From Prorocentrum cordatum (Eukaryota > Sar > Dinophyceae > Prorocentrales > Prorocentraceae): 64,000 nt of DNA. Positions within the stretch are counted from its first letter, which is position 1; each line of letters begins with the position of its first letter. Where the stretch lies: contig CAUYUJ010005025.1 of the NCBI GenBank assembly GCA_963575745.1, positions 471,734 to 535,733 on the forward strand, written 5' to 3'. Of the stretch, positions 44,001 through 53,880 are shown piece after piece. The notes below the pieces were generated by a model. The model was not told the DNA's origin, did no database searches, and worked only from the letters and a program-made list of their open reading frames with translations. A program made the translations under genes and the position numbers.

Positions 44001-44240
44001 CTATGGGGCTTTAGGGTTTCCGCCCCCCCCGCCCCCCGCCGCTGGCCCTATGGGGCTTCAAGGGTTTCCGCCCCCTCAGCCGCGCGCGTGCAGCTGGCCC
44101 TATGGGTCTCGCCCGCCTCCGCCCCCTCCGCCCCCCGCCGCTGGCCCTATGGGGCTTTGGGGGTTCCCCCCCTTCGCCCCTGCAGCTGGCCCTATGGGCC
44201 TGGTTTTAGGGCTTCCGCCCCCTCCGCTGGCGGCGCGCAG
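44001..44240. repeat. CTATGGGGCTT-GGTTTCCGCCCCC minisatellite
   Basis: About five units of GCTGGCCCTATGGGGCTT followed by a G/T-rich link and CCGCCCCCTCCGCC, spaced roughly 45-60 bp. Open frames are Pro/Leu artefacts. Confidence 0.8.
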
Positions 44241-45537
44241 TCAAGCGGCTGTTGCGCTGGCACAACAATTCGAACATGGCATCATGCATGAACATGTTCG
44301 AATCATTGTAACAAGACAGTGACCGAATCGGGATCTGAAAATACATGCGGCACGCATTATGGATCTAATGGTGTCATGTATTTATGTAGATCCCGAGTCG
44401 GGATCTAGGGATCCTCTGGGATTTTCACGGTCCTTCGACCGCCCGAGGCATCTCCTCGAATTCGGCCCCCAAAATTCGTTCTCGGTGCCGGGGGCCGCCG
44501 CCGAGTGCCCAGGATGAGGATCGACCCCCCTGGCCCGCGCCGCCCCTCCGCGAAGGCAGGGGCGCGGGGTGGATCGAGGCCCGAGGCATGCGACTCCTAG
44601 TTCTTGGCCGCTCTCCGCCCCCTCTGGGCCTTCAGGGCGCCCCTCGTCGACGCCGCTGGGCCGGCCCTCGAACTTCTGGCCGTGCGCGACGGCGGCTGGG
44701 TCCCAGCGATCCCCGGGTATTTGCCTCCGTGTCACACTCTTCGGAATGCAAGTCCAGGAATCTGTCCAAGAAAATACCTTGCTTGTCTTCTTGACCATGC
44801 TGCTCAATTGCCCCCGTGATTTTTTGCATCAAGTGACCAGCTCCACCCATGCCCGCTGCTGTCAAGATCTCGCCGTTCCCGTCGAACTCCTCCTCAACTT
44901 TTGGAACAGCTCTTGTTGCGTCCCCCTGGTGTCGAACTCCATCACGCTTGACCTCCAGCGCCTGAGTAGTCGTGAAGGCCCCGCCGAACAACCTCGACGC
45001 CATGCTCGGGCCTGCCCCCTTCTCGTCCAGCGGCGTCAACCGCCACCAAAGGAGTAGCGACTGCATGTAAGCCTTGAGAGGCTACGCGTCGTCGTGCGGC
45101 TTCCGTCCAGGCGGTACATACCGCTTGAATCCCCGCAGGTTTGCCTGAGTCTTATAGTCAGCCATCGTGAGGGAGAGACCGAATCCAATCCAGGTGGGTC
45201 GTCATGTCCAGGCACTGATGGGCCTCCACCGAATATTCTCCTCGCGCTGTCGTCGATGCTGTGGATGCTGATGTTGCGGAAGCCGGCCTCCAACAAAAAA
45301 ACCTTGACCTCTTTGAAACTCGTCGTGGAGATGCCGTGGATCCCGTTCCGGAGGCGCCTGGCGGCGCCGATCGCGCGCGGGGAATGGTATTGGAGCTTAC
45401 GCTCCGCTACCAGAATGACATGCTTAATTCGCGAAGCCCTGGAACCTTGAGCAACATCGATTGCGGAAAACGCGTCTCGATAGGAACTAGGTGTTCCCAG
45501 CTTCTGCACATCCTCTGAACGGATATCGCTCTCGATC
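44241..45537. other. No gene recognised; several dispersed-repeat words
   Basis: 44317-44430 has GGGATCTGAAAATACATG, TAGATCCCGAGTCGGGATCT (palindromic core) and GGGATCCTCTGGGATT, related to 37500-37620. 45425-45500 matches 34320-34400. Minus-strand frames of 140-157 residues (45066-44632, 45509-45036) look partly protein-like but have no motif I can name. Confidence 0.4.
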
Positions 45538-45707
45538 CTACAAGGCAGTCTTTAACACATAGGATTTTTAGAAATATACCATTTAAAAATACATTATTAA
45601 TGCATGAATGAATGTATGCATGAATACCTCCTTGTTTTGAACACTCAAGCCCTGCACTTTCAATACATGATCCGCACGCGGAGCATGTATTAAAACCGGC
45701 ACTGTAG
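45538..45707. mobile_element. Short TIR element, CTACAG family (copy 1, 170 bp)
   Basis: It starts CTACAAGGCAGTCTTTAACA and ends with the inverse of CTACAGTGCCGGTTTTAATA, so the ends pair over about 22 bp. The AT-rich interior (ATGAATGAATGTATGCATGAA) and GCACGCGGAGCATGT near the right end are shared with the copy at 46290-46454. No clear target duplication is seen. Confidence 0.65.
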
Positions 45708-45855
45708 CCAAAAGGGCCTGAAACGCATACAACATTTCATTTGCCCCTCCCCCCTTTCCAGCACGGCCCTGCCGCCCGCCCCCGCCGGTTCCCCTCTCCG
45801 CCCCGACGTGGCATCACCCCCCCGTGCCGCCGCGCCATCAGCCACGAGGCCGCCA
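45708..45855. other. C-rich spacer, nothing recognised
   Basis: Pyrimidine-rich stretch between two TIR elements. Confidence 0.4.
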
Positions 45856-45860
45856 CAGAT

Positions 45861-46031
45861 TCGGGCCGGGCGAAAGGGGGGGATTGAGAATCAGCTCACG
45901 TAGCTGATTTTCCCGGCGCCGGGAGGCGTCCATGCATCGAGGAATGGGCGCCTCGGCGGGGCCGAAACCAGCTGCATGCAGCAAATTTCGTAACTCCCCC
46001 TTTCCCAATCCCCCCCTTTCGTCCGGCCCGA
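45861..46031. mobile_element. Short TIR element, TCGGGCCGGGCGAAAGGGGGG family (copy 1, 171 bp)
   Basis: The left end TCGGGCCGGGCGAAAGGGGG GGATT pairs with the inverse of the right end (TCGGGCCGGACGAAAGGGGG GGATT). They differ at one base in about 25. It is flanked by CAGAT on both sides (45856-45860 and 46032-46036), a 5-bp target duplication. The interior contains GCTGCATGCAGC and GGCGCCGGGAGGCG. The same sequence occurs inverted at 56810-57005. Confidence 0.8.
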
Positions 46032-46289
46032 CAGATGCTGCGCTTTCGCGTCGATCCAACCCTCACAATATAGGCTCGGATCGTGTCGACTGGCGCCGAC
46101 CCCGCCGCCGGCGGCGACGACCGAGAGTCGGTCGATACTGAACGACCTGACGTCTCGGAAGCGGCCGCTCCGTTCCGCATCGGCAAGCGCCAAAGTCGGC
46201 ACGGCGCGAGCCTGCCGCACCCCCATCAGATGTCCGCAGGGGGGGGGCATCGGGGCGGGCTTACCACCCAGGGTGGGGGAGGGTGCAGT

Positions 46290-46454
46290 CTACAGGGCAG
46301 TTTTGAATACATAGGATGTTTAAAATATAGGACTTTAAATCCATGATTCATTTATGATTCATGTCTGCATAAGCTCATCCTTGTATTTATTAACCAACCC
46401 TTATTTTTAAAACATGGTTCACACGCGGAGCATGTCTTGAAACCGGCGCTGTAG
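46290..46454. mobile_element. Short TIR element, CTACAG family (copy 2, 165 bp)
   Basis: Starts CTACAGGGCAGTTTTGAATA CATAGGAT and ends with the inverse of CTACAGCGCCGGTTTCAAGA CATGCTCC. About 24-bp ends pair with a few mismatches. It is homologous throughout to 45538-45707. Confidence 0.7.
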
Positions 46455-46877
46455 GCACGGGGCCAGAAGGTGCGGGGTCAGACTCCACCCGTTGCGTAGA
46501 GCGTCAAGATTCCGCAGACCCCGCAGACAGACCCAAGAGACACACCCAACGGACTGCGAGGCCAGAAGCCCAACAGACAATTCCACAGCACGCAGACGAT
46601 CCACGGCGCGAGCAACTTCCGAGCTCTGCTCGCCCTCTGGTCCTCGGCCCTCTCCACGGGGGCCCCTTCTGCGCCGCCTCGCCTCCAAGCCGTCGGACGG
46701 TCTGTGAGCGTGCTGCTTTTCGCACCTGCGCGCCGGCATGGCAAACGCCTCGGCCAGGTGGCCGCCCACGGGAAGCTCGGATCTCTGCCCTGGGGGTGCA
46801 GCCGTTGCTGCTGGCATGACGTCTCCAGAAGGGAGAGCTCGTCAATGGGGGACCCCGAGAGCCGGCGAGCCTCTACG
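46455..46877. other. No gene recognised
   Basis: Ordinary GC-rich sequence with overlapping Arg-rich frames on both strands. Confidence 0.4.
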
Positions 46878-46962
46878 AAAATTTTACGTCGCAGCACTAT
46901 GCTGCGTGCGCTCCCGCACGGACGTTGGGCACGACAAACACGTGCAGCTGGCTGGCGCCAAC

Positions 46963-47001
<39 letters not shown>

Positions 47002-47014
47002 CTCAGGACGCCCA
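46878..47014. repeat. Distal direct repeat of element A (B2-like)
   Basis: 137 bp starting AAAATTTTACGTCGCAGCAC and ending GCCTCAGGACGCCCA, with an internal (GA)n run (46970-46995). Nearly identical to 47396-47535 apart from the length of the GA run and a few substitutions. Confidence 0.8.
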
Positions 47015-47395
47015 GCCAGCGGAGCGCAACCCAGGGAGGGCGGGCGGGGAAAGAAAACACCAACGCCACGAGGCCCACCCCGCGGTGCCAGCTGACACCC
47101 ACGGGCAGGACGAGGACGTCCCAGGGAGACGACGGACAGACAGACCGACAGACAGACGACAGACCGACAGACACAGACGGGACGGACGGACAGACAGACC
47201 CACACCCGCCGTCCACAGGACACGGCGCGTCAGCTGACCCACCAGGGCGGGTGAAGTCCGCCACCCCCAGTTGGAGGTATCCAAGCCTCGTGCGTTCTGC
47301 TGGGAGCTCAAGGCCATTAGGCTAGGAGGAGTGTGGCACCGCTAACTCCTGAAATTTTCCTGCCCTCCAAACCGCTGCGCGATTTGAGGGCTAAG

Positions 47396-47480
47396 AAAAT
47401 TTTACGTCGCAGCACTATGCTGCGTGCGCTCCCGCACGGACGTTGGGCACGACAAACACGCGCAGCTGGCTGGCGCCAGC

Positions 47481-47523
<43 letters not shown>

Positions 47524-47535
47524 TCAGGACGCCCA
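47396..47535. repeat. Proximal direct repeat of element A (B1-like)
   Basis: 140 bp matching 46878-47014 and adjoining the truncated recombinase frame, whose stop lies inside it. The 381 bp between the repeats (47015-47395) contain a CAGACAGACCGACAGACAGAC stretch and no gene, and would correspond to A2. Confidence 0.7.
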
Positions 47536-49057
47536 ATGCACGCAAGTGGGGCCGGGCAGCTGCGCGAAGCGAAATGCTTTTGCAACAGCAGGAACACCCA
47601 ATGCACGCAAGAGTTTTTCACTCGCCTGCACAGCAAGGCTCATCGCGTATGTCATGCCTGGGAAAATGACATTATTCCCAGCTTCAGCCTGCGGCGCCGT
47701 GTCTGTAGACGCAGAAGCCGCGGCACCACTCGCGAGCTTGGCCCGGAGCTTGTACCGGGCAACCACCCGGCATACACCACACATTGCTTCCCCTTGGAGA
47801 TCACAAATGCACTTGCGAGTGACAACAACAGGTTCAGAATAGTACTTTCTATTCATGAGTGCGATGTCCACGACATTCCGCTCTTCCACAATCGCACTGA
47901 TCGACGCGGGAGCTGTGTCGGAACCCAGCTGCAAGACTTCGCCGTAGCGCAAACAAAACTGCCGCGCCACTACGAAAAACTCACCGATGTCAACGAAGCC
48001 GTTCCCGGAACACCACCGTGACAATTCTTTTGTCTGCTCTGAAGAGGCACGGATCTTCGGCCGCCGCAGCGCCCGCCCTGCCTTCTCAGCTCCCCGCACA
48101 ACACGTGCTGTGTCCGCAAGGGGGCCCACCCACATAACAGTGCAACCAGACTAAGACAGTGCGAGTGTGCGACAAATATCTTGACAAAGTAGCCGCACTC
48201 CTGAAGAGACAAACGTATGCATCCAATATACCCTGTGTTGGTGGCCATGGCGGGACTCTGCAGAAGAGAACGACTTGGCCATGGAGTCTCAGTGCCGAGG
48301 CATAACCTGCAGCGCTGGCCTTCCATCCGCAAAATTCCAACCACATTGCCTGTTCCGCCATCGCTGTTGGGGCAATGCCATCGCGTGAGATACGTGCGAT
48401 CTCCTGCCGCGGTGCTCCGGGGGGACTGTGCAATGCCAGAGCGTCTGCTTGTGCCATGGCAGCAATAGCGTCGGCAAGGACGTGCGGCGCAGGGAGCCGG
48501 CCAGACGTCCGCGCCGCAGTGCATAGCCGCAACGCCGCCCTCGCCACAGCTTGTTCCTGGGGCGTGGAACCTGCCTTCCGCCGCGCCATGGCCGGAAGCA
48601 GAGCTGCCTGGCGCACCTGTGGCGACTGCGGACACTGTGCAGGCGAAGCGATTTCCTTTGCCACACTTTGACCACCGGATTTACATAAATCCAAGAAGGA
48701 GCTGACGACAGCAAGAGACACTCTCGAGAACGCGCCCCACACCTCAACAGCTTCCTCCGGCGTGATGCCCAAGAAATCAGATGGCGCCACGGCCCCTTCC
48801 TGCCGGAGATTTGCCTCTACCGTGCGCACATCCACCGGGACATCCGCGATGCCCGCCGCGCGCCTGAGCAGCTGCGCCAAGACAGTCTCGGGTGTATCTT
48901 GCGGAGCCGCTTCAGGCAGTCTCGGCCGCACTTGCCGGGCAGCATCGCCGCCGGCCAAGGCAGCCCGCTCCCGACTGCCGGCAATGAACTCAAGCATTGA
49001 GCAAAACCGGCTACGAATGACGAGAGTCCAAACGCAAACATTGCTATAAACCCGCAT
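47524..49057 (-). pseudogene. Tyrosine recombinase of element A (frameshifted, truncated)
   Basis: Two frames make up the protein. The first (49057-48086) holds an N-terminal domain with TPEEAVEVWGAFSRVSLAVV and, near its end, MWLEFCGWKASAAGYASALR, aligning with FASWRKSASQYASAVR of element B. About 48135-48150 the homology moves to a second frame (48135-47524) that contains RQFCLRYGEVLQLG, with the first catalytic Arg, and the CICDLQGEAMCGVC cysteine motif. Where element B has THAFRRG this copy reads AKAFRFA, so the catalytic His is Lys. The Trp/Tyr end of the domain is absent, because the frame runs into the direct repeat. This recombinase is therefore inactive. The N-terminal extension is longer than in element B. 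Confidence 0.7.
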
Positions 49058-49109
49058 CCGGCCACTCTTGGCCGCAATGGCCTCAGATGATGCATTTTTT
49101 TCAACAGCA

Positions 49110-51236
49110 CTACGGTGACCAAGGCAGTGTGGGCGGCCATGCCCACTCGAGCTGACGGAATCCGCGGGACTGAAAAGCCAAGACAGATTCGTCCCAAGTT
49201 TCTTGCCGAGTCGGGCCGTCAGAAATATTTAACTTGCTAGGCACTCGGAAAGCGTGCAAAAAAATGCACGCGCTGGCTACTTCAAACCAGAAGCCGGTGA
49301 TCACATCATTTAAGTCACTTTGCCGGCTCGCTCCGCGAACGAGCGCATGCAAGGCTGGATTGCAATCGACGAACATGATTATCTCACACTCAGCGAGCCC
49401 ATGCTCGATCAGACAGCGCACAGCACAAATTGCAGCAACGGGCTCCCAGAGCACTATCTGGGTCCGGCGCGCGCGCGCCCACGCCCACGCCTCCCGGGGC
49501 ACCCTGGTGGCCCCCCAGGCGCGGAAAGCGGGATGCACAATCGCAAAAGCCATGTGGCCATCCCCTGCGGCATCTGTATAAACGACACACCTGGGCAGAG
49601 ATAGCGGCTGGAGCGATACCCGGCGCGTGGGGACGCTGCCTAGGAACCGGCACCACCATTGCAGTGCTGCGCGGACTCTAGAAGTGAGCGTCCCCGAGGA
49701 CCTGTGGGCTTGCCAATGCAGCGCTGCCAAATACGCACGAGCCCCCTTGCCGAAGACAACGCTGCCTGCCCAGCTCAGCCGCCCTGCCAGCCGCTTCGCT
49801 TCGGAAGGGCGCAGGACATTCTCGCTGAGTGCACGCGTGAGAACAGTCAGCCACTTCTCTCTCTTATGCTTTCCAATGCAGAAAATGAGAGCACCTGGCA
49901 CAGACCTTAATTCCACGCCGAGCATGGTAGCCGCAGTGACGTTGTGCACACGTTTTTTCGGCTCGAGTTCCCAGCCGGTCAGCTGGAGCATCTGCTGCGA
50001 ACGCGCCGCGGTGCCCGCTGGCCCCGTGAGCGCCCCATGTGCCCCCTGGGCGCGGTCCGCCGAAAATAAATCATCAACGAACCGAGGATACGCAATGTAC
50101 AATTCTCGCGCCAGGAGCGCCTGCTGACACGAGCCCAATGTATGCCAACTATATACAGAAGCTCGCGACCCGAATGGGCAGCATAGCAACTGTAAACCTT
50201 TGCCGCGCAAAGCGGCGCTTTGCCAGGTCACAACTGCAAAAGGCAAGTGCTGAGACAGGAGCGGGAGCGATTTGAATGCACCCTTAAAGTCCTCTTTCCT
50301 GAACAGGAACTCGCAATCTGCAGGCTGGCCACGGGCAAGCCACACAGCCAAGGACACCAAAGTATCCAGCGTATCCACTGGCATCGGCTCGCCTACAGCT
50401 GTCGCCGAATTCACAAGCGAGGCAGTGAAATCATCCATCAATCGCACTTTCGGGCACACACTACCCCGCTCATCTTCCTTCCACCCCTCCAGGGCAGGAA
50501 AGCGTGCAGAAATGATAGACGCTGCCGTGTTCAGCCGCGTCCACCATGTTTTCTTCTCTCCTACCTCTTGTGCACACTTTGCTTTAAAGGTTTCCTCCAC
50601 CATCGGGTGCGCGCCGGTCGGCCTGCGCGCCCTGTGCAACGTAGCAACGTTGTGCTCCTCACAATGGCGGAACAGAAACTCAGGAGTGAACGACAGCTGC
50701 GGGAAAGGCACTGGCGGCAAAATGCCCGAGCGCGGCAATTCCCCTATCAACGGAAAACCAAATTTCAGATGCTCAATGAGCAACTGGTCTGGCCATTCGA
50801 TCGCCTCCAGCATTTCGGCCACGAGAAACACATTCTTATCCAGCCCGAGCACGCACTGGCAGTGCGCTGGCAATCGCGACACTGCCCGCCGCCACGCAGA
50901 GTCTGTCACACGTTTCCTATCAGCCCAATACTGGAGCTTGCTCGCACGACGTTCGTGCAATTCAGAATCCGTTAAAGATTCTGCCCGCTCCAACGCCTCA
51001 ACTATTATTGCTGGCGTTGCAGCGGGCCCTTCAAACGCTGGCAAAGTACAAGCCCATTCAAGATGATCCCACGCACACATGGACTCAAGCAAAACTGAAT
51101 CGGCCAACAGCGCGCTGACAGCCCCGCTCAAAGTGGCAAACCCACCAAGCGCATGCTGCCGCCCACTATCTTCGCTTAGAACACTTGCGCCGGTACTGCT
51201 TGCGTCGTCCTCGGACGCAGACTTCTGTGGCGAGGC
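49110..51236 (-). CDS. Pol of element A: reverse transcriptase and RNase H
   Basis: The frame is open for about 708 codons from the base after the gag TGA to the stop at 49110. A Ser/Asp-rich linker (SASEDDASSTGAS) is followed by a conserved N-terminal block (RLPAHCQCVLGLDKNVFLVA). The palm follows: RLMDDFTAS (about 50430-50455), FRKEDFKGAFKSLPLL with the metal-binding Asp, the CCPFG box, and FVDDLF (50064-50081) as the (F/Y)-x-D-D catalytic motif. LAGRLSWAG marks the thumb. RNase H follows with YTDAAGDG (about 49560), LWEPVAA with the Glu, FVDCNPAL and NISDGPTR with the last Asp. All expected acidic residues are present. It makes and processes the cDNA of the element. It is presumably expressed by reading through the gag stop. 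Confidence 0.85.
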   Translation of the reverse strand, partial: ASPQKSASEDDASSTGASVLSEDSGRQHALGGFATLSGAVSALLADSVLLESMCAWDHLEWACTLPAFEGPAATPAIIVEALERAESLTDSELHERRASKLQYWADRKRVTDSAWRRAVSRLPAHCQCVLGLDKNVFLVAEMLEAIEWPDQLLIEHLKFGFPLIGELPRSGILPPVPFPQLSFTPEFLFRHCEEHNVATLHRARRPTGAHPMVEETFKAKCAQEVGEKKTWWTRLNTAASIISARFPALEGWKEDERGSVCPKVRLMDDFTASLVNSATAVGEPMPVDTLDTLVSLAVWLARGQPADCEFLFRKEDFKGAFKSLPLLSQHLPFAVVTWQSAALRGKGLQLLCCPFGSRASVYSWHTLGSCQQALLARELYIAYPRFVDDLFSADRAQGAHGALTGPAGTAARSQQMLQLTGWELEPKKRVHNVTAATMLGVELRSVPGALIFCIGKHKREKWLTVLTRALSENVLRPSEAKRLAGRLSWAGSVVFGKGARAYLAALHWQAHRSSGTLTSRVRAALQWWCRFLGSVPTRRVSLQPLSLPRCVVYTDAAGDGHMAFAIVHPAFRAWGATRVPREAWAWARARRTQIVLWEPVAAICAVRCLIEHGLAECEIIMFVDCNPALHALVRGASRQSDLNDVITGFWFEVASACIFLHAFRVPSKLNISDGPTRQETWDESVLAFQSRGFRQLEWAWPPTLPWSP

Positions 51237-51239
51237 TCA
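51237..51239 (-). promoter_or_regulatory. In-frame TGA between gag and pol (candidate readthrough stop), element A
   Basis: Minus-strand context is AAGAAGAAG TGA GCCTCGCCA. No other stop lies in this frame between the gag start and the pol end. The equivalent position in element B (63745-63747) and element C (58656-58658) is also a lone in-frame TGA. Confidence 0.7.
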
Positions 51240-52556
51240 CTTCTTCTTCCCGTCGTACCACCCCAGCTGATACCAGCCATCCTTCCTAGTGTTACGACTC
51301 CTGGAACGGCCACGCTGGCTGGGAGGTTTCCTCGGCGGCGAACGCACGGGCCGGTTATCGCCCTTGCCACTCTTGCCGCCCTTGCCGACAGCCTTACCGC
51401 CGCTGCCACGACCGTGATTCCCAGCGGCGCTCTGAGCAGAAGACCCCGCTGCAGCAGCTGATGCGAATTTCGCAACCCTGCCAGCGCCAGACTGCGCTTT
51501 ATCTTTTGCTGCCCTGGCCGTGTCGTCGTTCAGCTCGAGGAGCCAGCGCAGCACGTTGGGTTTCTCACGCTCCAGCTCCGTGGCCATCTCCTTCCGCACC
51601 TTGACGTCATAATGGTACGCTGTGGCCACACCACCGTGCTCCTCCGCCACCCGGGCGAGGATGAAGACATACGACAGGAGGTGCGTCTGAGAGCAAACCT
51701 TCATCATGACGAGCTTGAGGCCCCACGAGAACACATGCCCCAGGAACGTGGCGAAGCCCTGGTAGTGCACCCGCTCTTCCAAGGAGCGCGCCTTCTTCAT
51801 GTCGAGCGCGGCTTTGAGCCGATCATCCCAATTGCCGCCGCTCGGCATCAAATCGATTGCTGGCGACCTCGTCCACGCTGGCCGGTGCAATGCCATCAGG
51901 TCATCTGCGTCAGCACTGCCGACGTACATGCGGCCCTTTTCTGCGGTTATCTTTCCGGCCGCTTCCCACTTGGCCAGAAGATCCTCTGATGGCAGAGCTT
52001 CTGGTGGAAACACTGATAGGCCTACGTCTTCGATCCTCTTGGCGTAATTGAAAGACAACCCTTTGGGTTTAGTTGTCTGCTCCTCTTTCTCGGCCTGACA
52101 CTTTACGAACTCTGTGAGAGCATCCTTCAAACCACCGTCGCCCAATTGCCCATCCTTATAGCCTTGTGCCACCTCCATTCCCGCTGACTTCGCGAAAGCA
52201 GCCTGGACACGCAAGGCGAACACAACCATGGCCGGAGTCATCTTGAGAGTCTTCCAACTCTCAGGATTGCCTTCTTCATTGAATGGCGTGTCGCCAGCTT
52301 TGAAGTTGCCCTTGATCACGTCGCGGACGTAGTCGTCCGCGTAATCTTCCGGTTGCGTGCTGCAAACCACGTCGGCGAGCAGGCGCCCGACGCCCGTGTA
52401 GAAGCGCAGGTCATGCTTCCCACGAGCCCGGGGCTCCACGTCCAAGACCGTTTCCATCCACTGGACGCGGACATCCATCTCGGTCTTGTTGAACGCGCTA
52501 GCCGGCAGACCAGCGAGGTCCGCGCGGATCTCTTCAGGGGCGAACTGGCCGGCCAT
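51237..52556 (-). CDS. Gag-like protein of element A
   Basis: This is a 439-residue frame from ATG at 52556 (MAGQFAPEEIRADLAGLP) to TGA at 51237-51239. The frame is open upstream to 52937, but the upstream part is Cys/Arg/Ser-rich and contains no conserved words, so the internal ATG is preferred. The body has mixed helical composition: TEMDVRVQWMETVLDVEPRA, TFLGHVFSWGLKLVMMKVCS and TAYHYDVKVRKEMATELERE. The last part is homologous to YQYDILVRTAMAKALERG in element C. The C-terminal 60 residues are Gly/Lys/Arg-rich (GKGGKSGKG, RSRSRN), ending WYDGKKK, and should bind nucleic acid. There is no CCHC zinc knuckle. Pol follows in the same frame after the single TGA. Confidence 0.7.
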   Translation of the reverse strand: MAGQFAPEEIRADLAGLPASAFNKTEMDVRVQWMETVLDVEPRARGKHDLRFYTGVGRLLADVVCSTQPEDYADDYVRDVIKGNFKAGDTPFNEEGNPESWKTLKMTPAMVVFALRVQAAFAKSAGMEVAQGYKDGQLGDGGLKDALTEFVKCQAEKEEQTTKPKGLSFNYAKRIEDVGLSVFPPEALPSEDLLAKWEAAGKITAEKGRMYVGSADADDLMALHRPAWTRSPAIDLMPSGGNWDDRLKAALDMKKARSLEERVHYQGFATFLGHVFSWGLKLVMMKVCSQTHLLSYVFILARVAEEHGGVATAYHYDVKVRKEMATELEREKPNVLRWLLELNDDTARAAKDKAQSGAGRVAKFASAAAAGSSAQSAAGNHGRGSGGKAVGKGGKSGKGDNRPVRSPPRKPPSQRGRSRSRNTRKDGWYQLGWYDGKKK

Positions 52557-52937
52557 GGTGGACCACATGGTGGACCACAGGCGAGCACAGCTGAAAGTAC
52601 AGATAGACAGAGTACCGAAACTGAGCGCTTGGGCACTACAAGCGTAGTCTTGCGAGGTTGACGAGCCTAAATGCCAGCGGCACGGACGCATTTCGCAAAA
52701 TTGCTTTGCATTCACTTCGGGCTTGCAAGGTCTGCTGTGAGAGGGCAAATTGCTTGCCGCGCGGTCGTCTGAGCCAGTGCGGAAGAACGCTCGAGACAAG
52801 AGACAACAACCAGCCAATGCGCGGTAGGCACCGTGGGGCAAAACGTAGCCAGCGCTGATGCGATGCCTATCCCCCTCCGCAGCCTGAGCGCACCACCCAG
52901 GCCTCCGGAGGGCGTCATAGGCGCGCCTGCCGAGCAC

Positions 52938-53695
52938 TGCGTGCGATGCTGCCCCGGTGGAGAACCTGCCTTGCCGCGCTGGCTCCCTGCAGCTGGACGG
53001 TGCTGGGCTTCCGTCAAAGATAGGATTTCCCTGACGCCACCGCGCGGCCGACGCAATTCAACTCTGCCACCGCCGCCGCCGGAGGACACAGAGCAGATCT
53101 GAATGATGAAATGGATGAGTGAGCGCCCATCTTTGGGGCGAGCGCGCCCGCCTGGACGCGGCGCGAAGGGGCTTACGCTCGTCCTCCGCTAAAGAATGCT
53201 GTCCGTCGTCGCGGAGCAGGCGAATCCGTCTCCAAACGGATTTTTCCATTTCTTTCCTGGTGGGTGGCCTGGGCGACCCCATCCTATATGTGACGGGGCG
53301 CGCCGTCTTGGCGGGCAACGCCGTCAAGGCGACGCGCTAGAGGGCGTGCGCGCACAGCTCGTCTGCACGCTGTTGGCACCGGATGGATGCAACGACGCCA
53401 GAATATCAGCTTCGCTTCGGGGCCGAGGCCGCCAGGCAGCAGCTTGCGAAGGGGCTTCCGACCCCACGCTAATACTCACCCTGTTTAGTCTGCCGACTCT
53501 CCCGGCTGGGGCCGAAAATCTTCCGAAATCCGATGGGGCGACTTCCCATGGGAAATCCGTCCATTTGCAATCTCAGCCGCCGAATTTTCAGCAGCCACAC
53601 CAGAATTTAATTCTGAGCTCGCTGGTGAAAGGGCGTCAGCATGGATATGCCGACAACGCGCCGTTTGGGACGCGGGCCCCCGGGGGTCGGTCGAG
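52938..53695. other. No gene recognised; right flank of element A
   Basis: GC-rich with Arg/Ala/Pro-rich overlapping frames. I searched by eye for a copy of 47015-47395 (expected A1 repeat) and did not find one. Confidence 0.4.
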
Positions 53696-53704
53696 GACAG
53701 GTGT

Positions 53705-53880
53705 GCTGCACAAGTGCCTCCTCCTCCTCCTCCTCCTCCTCCTCCTCCTCCTCCCCTCTCCTCCCCCTCCTCCTCCTCCTCCCTCCTCCTCCTCCTCCTC
53801 CCTCCTCCCTCTCCTCCTCCGCCTCCTCCTCCTCCTCCTCCTCCTCCTCCTCCTCAAATCCCCCCCTTTCGTCCGGCCCG
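53705..53880. repeat. (TCC)n block ending in a solo TIR of the 45861 family
   Basis: 53720-53855 is TCC triplets. It is followed by AATCCCCCCCTTTCGTCCGG CCCGA (53856-53880), identical to the right end of the element at 45861-46031, with no matching left end nearby. Confidence 0.7.

Larger units (their letters stand above)
46878..52937 (-). mobile_element. DIRS-like (tyrosine recombinase) retrotransposon, element A
   Basis: Reading leftward the order is gag (52556-51237), pol with reverse transcriptase and RNase H (51236-49110), recombinase (49057-47524, broken), and then a pair of direct repeats. This is the gene order of DIRS/Ngaro/PAT elements, which lack LTRs and integrase. Gag and pol share one frame separated by a single TGA. 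The 5' boundary is uncertain: the frame is open to 52937, and no terminal repeat was found to its right. The 3' boundary is taken as the end of the distal direct repeat. The recombinase is frameshifted and truncated, so this copy should not move by itself. Confidence 0.75.

Noticed and set aside
49234-50975. Plus-strand frames of 115-264 residues over element A
   Set aside because: Antisense shadows of the reverse transcriptase/RNase H gene, whose catalytic motifs fix the minus strand as coding.
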